The notes under the pieces were generated by a model. It was not told where the DNA came from and ran no database searches. It saw only the letters and a list, made by a program, of their open reading frames with translations. Shown in pieces: positions 27,301 through 34,263 of a DNA stretch of 64,000 nucleotides. Source of the stretch: Streptomyces sp. CB01580 (GTDB taxonomy: Bacteria > Actinomycetota > Actinomycetes > Streptomycetales > Streptomycetaceae); assembly GCF_001905795.1 (NCBI RefSeq), contig NZ_LIXJ01000018.1:88502-152501 (forward strand). Direction: 5' to 3'. Positions within the stretch are counted from its first letter, which is position 1. Each line of letters opens with the position of its first letter. The translations under genes and the position numbers were made by a program.

Positions 27301-27471
27301 TGCTAGAAGAAAGACAGTGATGGACGCGGAGAGATCGGCGCCCGAGATACGGAGTCGTGGACCGCCCGGTGGTGACGACGGCGGGCTGTGTGGTCGCTTG
27401 ACCCCCGATGAGCGGGATGGACGCGAACTGCGGGACGCGCGGTCATGACGTGTGGGTACGCAAGCGGACAT
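24343..27471 (-). CDS. SulP-type anion transporter fused to beta-carbonic anhydrase
   Basis: A 1042-residue fusion. Residues about 45-500 form the SulP membrane domain (ITVFLLAVPMSLGLAVAMDAP, GLLGGTPLQVSGPSAGLT). A STAS domain follows at about 520-610 (VVVELDGFFMDHAAYETIQDW). Near the C-terminus is a beta-class carbonic anhydrase whose zinc ligands appear in FITCADSRL and VCGHSGCGAM. Such fusions probably import bicarbonate and interconvert it with CO2 at the membrane. Two long Pro/Ala/Ser-rich linkers interrupt the protein, one inside the membrane domain and one of about 200 residues before the anhydrase. The ATG at 27471 follows GGAGGAG with 8-base spacing. Confidence 0.92.
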   Translation of the reverse strand: MSACVPTRHDRASRSSRPSRSSGVKRPHSPPSSPPGGPRLRISGADLSASITVFLLAVPMSLGLAVAMDAPLTAGLISAAIGGIVAGLLGGTPLQVSGPSAGLTVVTAELIQIYGWRTTCAITIGAGLLQIVLGSLRAARSALAVSPAIVHGTLAGIGVAIALAQLHIVLGGSPQSSAVSNIIALPDQLGRVSPSAPLIGMLTITVLVLWPRTPGRLGRTVRRVPAALAAVVTATVVAGVATPGIARVDLPSWRSHALPELPHGPVLALATAVFTVMLVASLESLLAAVAVDKLTADRFGGRAADRSRDASSPPPVSAMATVPNLPFSPGDSVTAAVCTPPAAPSEPASSDPPGPPVGRSDLDRELRAQGIANTLSGLVGGLAVSGGAVRSSANVRAGATSRASTVLHGIWVVLATGLLVTVLELIPLAALAALVMMVGIQMVSFAHIRNVHKHREFLVYGATITGVILFGVLKGVAIGIAVAVVVALHRLARTRITVTDQDGRHLVVVRGQLTFLAVPRLSRTFGRLPQDGDVVVELDGFFMDHAAYETIQDWSIAQRAHGGRVVFTGRSGSRIVETASAAHSCCSLWTPWRNHHCRDRSEQTHGLPEGGGTPSCDVPEPHIATAPDSGAKRAFRTCGTTAPVPGPDAFASPHRGTADGAPPSSDATPDDLPGTGHGHRSGIAASAIRDRGPGLGHDHGLDPAQRPGQGTGHNCGSDDPTGACPLATDPGPAPACPAAARSVTGGDSALAPVGASTADRRQTGGNRLVSGLSTFQRHTAPLVREELARLAREGQRPSQLFITCADSRLVTSMITASGPGDLFTVRNIGNLVPPPNTESGDDSVGAAIEYAVDVLGVDSITVCGHSGCGAMQALLDGTRTPDTPQTSLWRWLRHGLPSLKRMASRHHPWARISGRLPTDAVEQLCLTNVVQQLEHLRAHESVARRLSEGTLQLHGMYFHVGEAQAYLLTGPASVGIALDEVFDQVGPGDVCAAPGISPGRPGAARTQDPSGTPGTAGTLSRPGAPGRPGAPSDPDGLERTGV

Positions 27472-27796
27472 GTTTCCGTCTCCTCCGGACAGCGTGGGCG
27501 CGAAACATGGGGGAAAGCGGCCGGGAAGCAGGGCGCTTGGCGGCGACATTTCCCAACTCTTGGTAAATAGATCGTAATGGAGAGTAAAGACTTGCGTCCA
27601 TGCTTGGGGTCAAATGACCTATTCATTCATCCATTCCGGTGAATAAGCATTTTTTGCATGGCCCACCGCTCGGCTGTTGCTGCTAGTGCATGCAGCACAG
27701 ATCGCTCTATATGGGTACATTCAGTGCAAATTTACTGCGAGGGGGACGCTGGGCGGATGCCGGCTGCCATGGAGCGCATGTGCGGCGCCAAAGGGG
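27472..27796. promoter_or_regulatory. AT-rich divergent promoter region
   Basis: A 325-bp divergent region between the SulP-CA gene and the broken lipoprotein gene, notably AT-rich from 27540 to 27720. It holds an exact inverted repeat GGTCA-AA-TGACC at 27608-27619 and the arms ATTCA/TGAAT nearby. These are candidate operator sites; no promoter boxes are certain. Confidence 0.4.
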
Positions 27797-28927
27797 GTGG
27801 CGCTGAGAAGGGCGGCGTCGAGAAGGGTGGTGCTACGAAGGGGGAGCCGCGAAGAGGGGGCCGCGACGAGACGGGCCGCCGGATGGGGTGGTCTGTGCGC
27901 TGCAGTTGTCGCGCTGGCGGGGGTGACCGGCTGCTCGTCCGAACCAGGCGCGCCGGCCGGAGCCGCCGGGCCCGGCGCCGTGAAGCCGGAAGCACAAGCG
28001 AAGAAGACGGTGGCGAAGAAGGTTCCGGGGTACGCGCCCAAGAGTGTGTTGCGGCTCATCGGCGACGGCTCCACCGCCTTCACCGACAGTCGGCCGAATC
28101 AACCGGTGGCACAGTGCCTGGCGTCCCGTCAGAAGCCGTCGCAGTTCGTGGTGTTCTCCTGGGACGGTGCGGGGGAGGGCAGCCAGAAGCTGTTCTCGCG
28201 TTCCGCGAGGTGGGCAGGAAGTACCCGGCCAGCATGACCTACTTCCTCAGCGGCGTGTGCATGTTGCCGGAAGGGAAGCGGGAACTCTACGACCCGCCGA
28301 AGCACGGCATCGGCAGCTCGGGCATCGGCTTCAACGACACCGACGGCATCCGGAACACCCTCGCTCAGCTACGAGGTGCCTGGGAGGAGGGCAACGAGAT
28401 CGGCAGCCACTTCAATGGGCACTTCTGCGGTCCGGAAGGCGGCGTCGGCACCTGGACTACAACTTCATGTTCAACCAGTCCGGCACGACCCAGGGAGATC
28501 CGTCCTGGCGCGAACGCTGGGGGAATCGGATGCGCGACGGCCTGCTCGAGGCGTTCGACCGTGCCTACGACGGAAACGTGCTCCGCTGATCAACGGCAAT
28601 CACTTCGAGTCCTGGAACGGCGGTACGTACATGCGAGCCGTCGTGCAGACCATCGCGAAAGTCTGCACGAGGAAAGGTGTCCGGTGCGTTTCCTTCCAGC
28701 AACTGGCCGACTGGCTGGACGCGCGGGATCCGGCGATGCCGGCGAAACTCGCCACGCTCGATGTGGGCCAGGCCCCGGCCGAGGGCTGGGCGGAATTCCT
28801 CGGAGGCACCGGGCGATCGAGGCTGGAGGCAGGAACGAATGCGCATGTCGGCAGGGCGCCGGGGGCCGACGAACGGGGCGGCGAGGACAGCGTGCATGGG
28901 AGCGGACACCGGCTCGTCGAGCGTTGA
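27797..28927 (+). pseudogene. polysaccharide deacetylase-like lipoprotein, frameshifted and internally deleted
   Basis: Frame 2 starts at a GTG and encodes an Arg-rich N-terminus, a hydrophobic segment and a lipobox AGVTGCSS, then LASRQKPSQFVVFSWDGAGE. Near 28190 the homology passes to frame 1 (REVGRKYPASMTYFLSGV). Near 28455 it passes to frame 3 (DYNFMFNQSGTTQGDP), and near 28575 back to frame 2 (INGNHFESWNGGTYMRAV). From the family as I recall it, roughly 90 residues are also missing at the GVGTW/DYNF junction. The intact protein would be a secreted, lipid-anchored deacetylase-like protein. Three frame changes plus a deletion argue for a dead gene. Confidence 0.8.
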
Positions 28928-29116
28928 TGATGACGAGGCGGCTGCGCGGGGTGGCGGCTGCGTACGAGTATCGGCCGCACACCCGAGCCCGCGGCCGATG
29001 TCCGAGACCTCGCCGTGCCGACCTGGCGCAATCCACCCGAGTGGCGTCCCGAGTATGGCGAGTCGTCCCCCGCAAGCACATTTTCACGGTCCCGTCCGCA
29101 GCCGGACGGGACCCGA

Positions 29117-30118
29117 TCAGACGGGCTGCGCGGCATCATCCCGTGCGAACCGCTCGTCGAGCACGAAAGAGGGGTCGACCTGGGCAGCCAGGTCGGCGCC
29201 TGTCTTCTCGTTGCCCCAACTCTCGGCGTTCTTCAAATGGAAGTGCACCATCTGGCGGGTATAGCGCTCCCAGTCGCGTTGCCCGTACGAGTCGTCGGCG
29301 GCGTTCTGCAGAGCCTGCAGAGCCATCCGGTTTTCCGCCTCCAACTGCTCGAAACGGTCCGGCCGGCCCTTCTCCATCGCCCGGACCCAGTCGGAGTGCC
29401 CGACGGTGATCAGCAGGTCGTCGCCGACCTCGGAGCGGAGGTACTCCAGATCGTCCTTGCCCTGGACCTTGTTGCCGACGACCCTCAGCGCGACCCCGAA
29501 GTCCCGTGCGTACTCCTTGTACTGGCGGTAGACCGAGACACCCTTCCGGGTCGGTTCGGCGACCAGGAACGTCATGTCGAAGCGAGTGAACATCCCGGAG
29601 GCGAACGAGTCGGATCCCGCCGTCATGTCGACGACGACGTAGTCGTCGGGGCCGTCGACGAGATGGTTGAGGCAGAGTTCCACCGCGCCGACCTTCGAGT
29701 GGTAGCAGGCCACTCCCAGATCCGACTCGGTGAACGGCCCCGTGGCCATCAGCCGGATCTCCCCGTCGTCGAGCCGGACCGTGCGGGCGCACGCCTCGTA
29801 GATCGGGTTGTTCTCGCGGACCCGCAGCAATCGTGAACCCTCGCCCGGCGGGGTCGTCTTGATCATCGTCCCGGCGGAGGCGATACGCGGATTGCTGCCG
29901 CGCAAGTACTCCTTGATCAGGGGCAGATGGGCTCCCATGGCCGGAAGTGCCGCGGCCTCCTGATCGTCGAGCCCGAGAGCGGCCCCGAGGTGTTGGTTGA
30001 TGTCGGCGTCCACTGCGACGACATGGGCTTCATTGGCTGCGAGGTGGCGAATGAAGAGCGAGGACAGCGTGGTTTTGCCGCTGCCGCCCTTGCCTACGAA
30101 AGCGATCTTCATGTTCAC
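29117..30118 (-). CDS. MinD/CooC-like ATPase
   Basis: A 333-residue P-loop ATPase. KIAFVGKGGSGKTTLSSL at residues 4-21 is the deviant Walker A of the MinD/CooC group, VDADINQHLG lies near 36, and VVVDMTAGSDSF near 165 corresponds to the Walker B region. The C-terminal ~90 residues are helical and charged. CooC-type members load nickel or shuttle metal-enzyme states, but no such enzyme is nearby, so the client is unknown. It faces away from the Fic-like gene with 96 bp between the two starts. Confidence 0.85.
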   Translation of the reverse strand: MNMKIAFVGKGGSGKTTLSSLFIRHLAANEAHVVAVDADINQHLGAALGLDDQEAAALPAMGAHLPLIKEYLRGSNPRIASAGTMIKTTPPGEGSRLLRVRENNPIYEACARTVRLDDGEIRLMATGPFTESDLGVACYHSKVGAVELCLNHLVDGPDDYVVVDMTAGSDSFASGMFTRFDMTFLVAEPTRKGVSVYRQYKEYARDFGVALRVVGNKVQGKDDLEYLRSEVGDDLLITVGHSDWVRAMEKGRPDRFEQLEAENRMALQALQNAADDSYGQRDWERYTRQMVHFHLKNAESWGNEKTGADLAAQVDPSFVLDERFARDDAAQPV

Positions 30119-30214
30119 CTAGGGTAGTGCCATGACAGCGGTCCGCTGTCACTCCTCGTGAAGAAGCCCACTCCCGGGTGTTATCGGTGTGGTTGGCGCG
30201 TAGCCTCGTTACTT

Positions 30215-31039
30215 ATGAGTACGACTGCCCCCGATCCGCTCGCCGCTCTGAGTGCCCTGCCGGGAGTCGCCGAGGCGGTGGACTCCGTACGCAAGTCCGT
30301 GGACCGGGTCTACGGCCACCGCATCATGAGGCGCCGCAGCAACGAGGTCACCGCCGAAGCGGCGCTGCGTGGCGCCCGCGGCTCGGCCGTGCTGTCCGGT
30401 GCCGACTGGAATCTGGAGGAGGTGCGCCGACGCAGCGACTTCAGCGGTGACGACGAGGCGCGTGTTGTCGGAGCGGCCCTTCGGCTCACTGCCGAAGCGG
30501 GCCAACTGCTTTCCATCTGGCGGCAGTCGCCATTGCGGGTGCTGGCGCGGTTGCATCTGGTCGCGGCCGGACGGGCGGAGCCCGAGGACGCAGTCGGCCG
30601 ACCGCGGCTCGCAGGCGAACGCGTCGACGAACCGCTGATCGAAGCGCCGCTGCCCGATGCCGACGAGGTGGCCGGGCGACTGGACGGGCTTTCCGCATTG
30701 ATCCTTTCGGGGACTGCCGCGCCCGCGCTGGTGACGGCGGCGGTTGTGCACGGTGAACTTCTGGCCCTGCGTCCCTTCTGCTCGTACAACGGTCTCGTCG
30801 CCAGGACCGCTGAGCGGATCGTCCTGATCGGGAGCGGGCTTGACCCCAAGTCGATCTGCCCCGCCGAGGTGGGGTACGCCGAGCAGGGACGAGCGGCGTA
30901 CGTGGCGGCGCTCGAGGGGTACCTGTCGGGGACGCCGGCCGGAATGGCGACCTGGATCGCGCACTGCGGAAAAGCCGTGGAACTCGGCGTCAGAGAAACG
31001 ACGGCAGTCTGCGAGGCGCTGCAGCGCGGGGCCGCGTGA
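30215..31039 (+). CDS. degenerate Fic-fold protein
   Basis: A 274-residue protein. The stretch HGELLALRPFCSYNGLVARTAERIVLI (about residues 178-204) aligns with the Fic core HPFx[DE]GN[GK]RxxR, but the catalytic His is Arg, the acidic residue is Ser, and the final Arg of the loop is Leu; only Pro, Phe and Asn remain. Upstream helices (EVTAEAALRGARGSAVLSG) resemble the inhibitory helix region of Fic proteins. The AMP-transferase activity is therefore probably lost and the protein may act as a binding scaffold. The start at 30215 (MSTTAPDPL) excludes an unlikely extension. The family call rests on this motif and is inference. Confidence 0.7.
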   Translation: MSTTAPDPLAALSALPGVAEAVDSVRKSVDRVYGHRIMRRRSNEVTAEAALRGARGSAVLSGADWNLEEVRRRSDFSGDDEARVVGAALRLTAEAGQLLSIWRQSPLRVLARLHLVAAGRAEPEDAVGRPRLAGERVDEPLIEAPLPDADEVAGRLDGLSALILSGTAAPALVTAAVVHGELLALRPFCSYNGLVARTAERIVLIGSGLDPKSICPAEVGYAEQGRAAYVAALEGYLSGTPAGMATWIAHCGKAVELGVRETTAVCEALQRGAA

Positions 31040-31288
31040 CCCGACGGCGGATCCGCGCGGCACGGTGACGGTTCCGAGGAGCCGGACCGGCGAACGAACG
31101 CGCTGATACGGGGAGGGGCGGAGCATCGTCCCCGGGTCGGGTCACGGCGGGTGGTATCGCGGCCGTGGCGCCACCCCCGGGCGGGGCGTGCCGGTCGTCC
31201 GCGGGTGGGGAGCGGTTCGTCGGGCGAGGAGCGCGCCCGCTGCAAAAGGGTTGCGGCGGCACCGTCCTCGGTACCGCCGCTGGCATGT

Positions 31289-31405
31289 CTACCCAGTTAC
31301 CAAGCGTCCTCGATATATGCCCATCAGGTCGGCGCCCTTGCCCGATTCCTGGTGCGGCTGGCCCGTAATCGACGGGTCGACGTCGCGTGGGTACTCGGTT
31401 TTCAT
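31289..31405 (-). CDS. possible 38-residue peptide
   Basis: A minus-strand ATG at 31405 opens a frame beginning MKTEYPRDVDPSITGQPH and ending in GRLVTG. Third codon positions are GC in most of the first 28 codons although the local DNA is relatively AT-rich, which favours coding. There is no good ribosome site and I do not recognise the peptide. Treat as tentative. Confidence 0.25.
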   Translation of the reverse strand: MKTEYPRDVDPSITGQPHQESGKGADLMGIYRGRLVTG

Positions 31406-31610
31406 GCTCGGTCCGTGGGGCCTTCTGTGCGTTACAGGTAATCCTTTCGGATGTCCTTGGTCTCGCGGGCCGTTGAGTCCTTTGTACTCCAGAGCCGAGG
31501 TGAGCGGTAGTGGCGGCCACACTTCTTTACTTTTGGGTTCAATTACGGGCGAGTTGCGCATACCGGTCGGACCGGTGGATCGGGCCTGACTCGGTGCGTG
31601 AATCGGCGTG

Positions 31611-31637
31611 CGCGGGCGGCCGATTCGGCCGCCCGCG
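31611..31637. terminator. GC-rich palindrome, likely terminator
   Basis: CGCGGGCGGCCGA (31611-31623) pairs with TCGGCCGCCCGCG (31625-31637) around one base. It lies downstream of both the Fic-like gene (+) and the HAD gene (-). Confidence 0.55.
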
Positions 31638-31793
31638 GGTTGCGAGGAACGGGAGGGCCGGGCGGCCGCCTGAGCGGGGTTGGTGAGGTGGCGCCGCCCG
31701 GCCCCGTGGTGTCCGGTCCCGAGGCGTTCGGTTGTTCTGTTGGCGGCGGTTCGCGAGGGACGTCGCGCCGACTGGCAGGCCCTCGCGCCGCTG

Positions 31794-32633
31794 TCAGAGG
31801 GAGGTCGTGGTGCTTCGGCGACGGGAGGTGTACCAGACCAGTCCCGCCGTGACAGCGGCGGCGCCCACTGCCGCCGCCGCGACCAGCGCCGGACGCGGCG
31901 GCATGGTGAAGGCGGGCAGTCGTTGCTTGAGGCGGACCGGGCGGTCGAAGATGAGAATCGGCCACTCGCGAAGGGTCGCTTCGCGGCGCAGGGCGCGGTC
32001 CGGATTCACCGCGTGGGGGTGCCCGACGGACTCCAGCATCGGTACGTCCGTCGCGGAGTCGCTGTAGGCGTAGCAGCGCGAGAGGTCGTACCCCTCCGAC
32101 ACCGCGAGCGCCTTGATCGCCTCGGCCTTCGTCGGTCCGTAGGCGTAGTACTCGACTTCTCCGGTGAAGCAGCCGTCGTCGCCGACGACCATCCGGGTGG
32201 CGACGACCCGGTCGGCACCGAGCAGCTCACCGATCGGTTCGACGACCTCCGCGCCCGAGGTGGAGACGATCACCACATCGCGTCCGGCGGTGTGGTGCTC
32301 CTCGATGAGCGTTGCCGCCTCGTCGTAGATGATCGGGTCGATCAGGTCGTGCAGGGTCTCGGCGACGATTTCCTTCACTTGCTGGACGTTCCAGCCCTTG
32401 CATAGCGCGGAGAGATATTCCCGCATCCGTTCCATCTGGTCGTGATCTGCACCTCCGGCAAGGAACACGAACTGTGCGTACGCAGTGCGCAGTACGGCGC
32501 GGCGGTTGATCAGTCCGCCATGGTAGAAGGACTTGCTGAAGGTCAGCGTCGAAGACTTCGCAATGACCGTCTTGTCCAGGTCGAAGAAGGCTGCTGTGCG
32601 CGGCAAGAAGCGGTTTTCCACAACGCAGAGCAT
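31794..32633 (-). CDS. HAD-IB family phosphatase, C-terminally membrane-anchored
   Basis: A 279-residue haloacid dehalogenase hydrolase of the SerB-like IB type. Motif I is AAFFDLDKTVI (nucleophile Asp in DLDKT) at about residue 15. Motif II is VVIVSTSGAEV, and motif III/IV is YAYSDSATDVPMLE. A membrane helix (about 250-270) and basic RRR end anchor the C-terminus. The substrate is a phosphomonoester, possibly a lipid phosphate given the anchor (inference). It lies divergent from the 6C RNA. Confidence 0.9.
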   Translation of the reverse strand: MLCVVENRFLPRTAAFFDLDKTVIAKSSTLTFSKSFYHGGLINRRAVLRTAYAQFVFLAGGADHDQMERMREYLSALCKGWNVQQVKEIVAETLHDLIDPIIYDEAATLIEEHHTAGRDVVIVSTSGAEVVEPIGELLGADRVVATRMVVGDDGCFTGEVEYYAYGPTKAEAIKALAVSEGYDLSRCYAYSDSATDVPMLESVGHPHAVNPDRALRREATLREWPILIFDRPVRLKQRLPAFTMPPRPALVAAAAVGAAAVTAGLVWYTSRRRSTTTSL

Positions 32634-32699
32634 AGGGGCCCACCATTCGGCGTAAACTGCGGCGTGTGGGTTTGCCTGAGAAGGCTCTCGGGTACACCA

Positions 32700-32810
32700 T
32701 GGAAGTCACGGATCGTTCGCGACCGTGCTAACCCGGTCCGGCTCCTCCCCCCCCCCGAGTCGGCCGTGGGGACGACCCCCGCTCTCCCCCCCGGCGGGGG
32801 TCGTCGCATG
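32700..32810 (+). ncRNA. 6C small RNA
   Basis: Two consecutive hairpins with C-only loop runs, the defining pattern of actinobacterial 6C RNA. Hairpin 1 (32738-32763): CCGGCTC pairs with GAGTCGG around a loop with ten C. Hairpin 2 (32771-32805): GACGACCCCCGC pairs perfectly with GCGGGGGTCGTC around a loop with seven C. The C-rich loops fix the plus strand. The location beside the HAD gene and tad operon matches scr3559 of S. coelicolor as I recall it. In mycobacteria the C-rich loops base-pair with G-rich mRNA leaders. The 5' and 3' ends given are approximate. Confidence 0.88.
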
Positions 32811-32960
32811 TCCGGGCACGTTTCTGCCGCGCGGAATCAAGCATTCTGCCTCCATTTCGGGGGTGCCGGTTCGCTTCCGTCTCCGTCTCCTTCATCTTGA
32901 TCCGTCACGGTCGGTGACGGAAGGGCTGCTCTCCGGATGCCATCGGTATGGGTGACGGAG

Positions 32961-33007
32961 TTATTCACAGGGGCGGAGTTGTCCACAGTTTTTGAGCAAG
33001 ATCCACA
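32961..33007 (+). promoter_or_regulatory. cluster of three DnaA-box-like sites
   Basis: TTATTCACA (32961-32969), TTGTCCACA (32979-32987, the Streptomyces consensus DnaA box) and AGATCCACA (32999-33007) lie in the same orientation with starts 18 and 20 bp apart, about two helical turns. They sit 130 bp upstream of tadZ, in locally AT-richer DNA, far from the expected oriC/dnaA genes. Confidence 0.6.
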
Positions 33008-33135
33008 AGATTTCCGGAAGCGTTGCACGGTGATTCCAGCCGCGAAGTCCGCGGGTTGCGGAATCGCTGATCTCGGAGACTCCCGAGAACGTTGCGAACC
33101 CGCGATGAACGTGCAGTGAGAAGGGGGCGGAGATC

Positions 33136-34263
33136 GTGGCTGAATCCATCGCTCGGGATCGTCTGCCGGTCGCCGGAGCGCGGCGGGGTGGACCGTTGAT
33201 CGTGACCGAGGACGTGGAACTCCTCGATGATCTGCTGCGGCTGTGTGCCGCTGCCGGAGCGGAACCGGAAGTTCATCACTCGTTGCCCGAGCGCAGGGGC
33301 AGCTGGGAACAGGCCCCGATGGTTCTCGTGGGGGACGACGCCGCGCGAAGGTGCCGCGGGGCCGGGCGCAGGCGCGGGGTGATGCTCGTCGGGAGGGACG
33401 AGGATGCGCCGGACGTCTGGCGCAATGCCGTGGAGATCGGTGCCGAGTACGTGCTGAGGCTGCCCGAATCGGAAGGGTGGCTCGTCGACCAGATCGCCAA
33501 CGCGGCGGAAGGTGTCGGCCGGCCCGCGCTCACCGTCGGGGTGATCGGCGGCCGGGGAGGTTCCGGGGCCTCCACACTGGCCTGTGCCCTCGCGGTGACC
33601 GCGGCCAGGGCGGGGCGGCGATCCATGCTGATCGACGGCGACCCGCTCGGCGGAGGCATCGATGTGCTGCTCGGCGGCGAGCGAGTCGAGGGCATGCGAT
33701 GGCCGGATTTCGCCCATTCCAAGGGGAGGGTCGGCGCCGGTGCGCTGGAGGAGTCGCTGCCGGCGCTGCATGGGTTGCGGGTGCTCAGCTGGGGCCGTGA
33801 CGACTGTGTGGTCATTCCGCCGCCGGCCATGCGGGCGGTCCTGGCGGCGGCGCGCAGGCTCGACGGTGTGGTGGTCGTGGATCTGCCGCGCCGGGTCGAC
33901 GAGTCGGTGGCCGAGGCGCTCGGCCAGCTGGACCTCGGGCTGCTGGTGGTGCCCGGAGAGCTCCGCGCGGTCGCGGCGGCCAAGCGGGTGGCATCGACGG
34001 TCGGGATGATCCTGGACGACCTGCGGGTGGTGGCCCGCGGCCCCTATGCGGCGGGGCTCGACGAGCGGTGGGTGGCGCAGGCGCTGGGGCTGCCGCTCGC
34101 CGGTGAACTCCCGCTCGACGCGGGGCTGTCGGCGGCGCAGGAGACCGGCGCGCCTCCCGGTGGCAGTCCGCGCGATCCGCTGGCCAGGTTCTGTGCGGCG
34201 TTCTGGGAGCGGGCTTCCGTTCCGGACGGCGTGGCGGGACTCGGCGCGGGAGGCGCGTCATGA
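33136..34263 (+). CDS. TadZ/CpaE-like septum-site (Ssd) ATPase
   Basis: A 375-residue protein of the TadZ/Ssd group. A receiver-like N-terminal half (LIVTEDVELLDDLLRLC; WRNAVEIGAEYVLRLPES) precedes a MinD-type ATPase with GVIGGRGGSGASTLA near residue 142 and SMLIDGDPLGGGID near 168; VVVVDLPRR is Walker B. TadZ places the pilus machine at the cell membrane or poles. GTG start at 33136 after GGAG. It overlaps tadA by four bases and heads the tad operon. Confidence 0.9.
   Translation: MAESIARDRLPVAGARRGGPLIVTEDVELLDDLLRLCAAAGAEPEVHHSLPERRGSWEQAPMVLVGDDAARRCRGAGRRRGVMLVGRDEDAPDVWRNAVEIGAEYVLRLPESEGWLVDQIANAAEGVGRPALTVGVIGGRGGSGASTLACALAVTAARAGRRSMLIDGDPLGGGIDVLLGGERVEGMRWPDFAHSKGRVGAGALEESLPALHGLRVLSWGRDDCVVIPPPAMRAVLAAARRLDGVVVVDLPRRVDESVAEALGQLDLGLLVVPGELRAVAAAKRVASTVGMILDDLRVVARGPYAAGLDERWVAQALGLPLAGELPLDAGLSAAQETGAPPGGSPRDPLARFCAAFWERASVPDGVAGLGAGGAS

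Larger units (their letters stand above)
31040..31793. other. 750-bp spacer with strong hairpin and lower-GC tract
   Basis: Between convergent genes. From 31290 to 31570 GC content drops and ribosome-site-free frames appear, including a possible 38-residue minus-strand peptide. At 31611-31637 GCGGGCGGCCGA and TCGGCCGCCCGC form a 13-bp near-perfect palindrome, a likely terminator for one or both flanking genes. The lower-GC part could encode a small RNA; nothing there is recognised. Confidence 0.45.

Noticed and set aside
29117..30118. ParA plasmid-partition gene
   Set aside because: No parB partner or centromere-like repeats; sequence fits the MinD/CooC group better.
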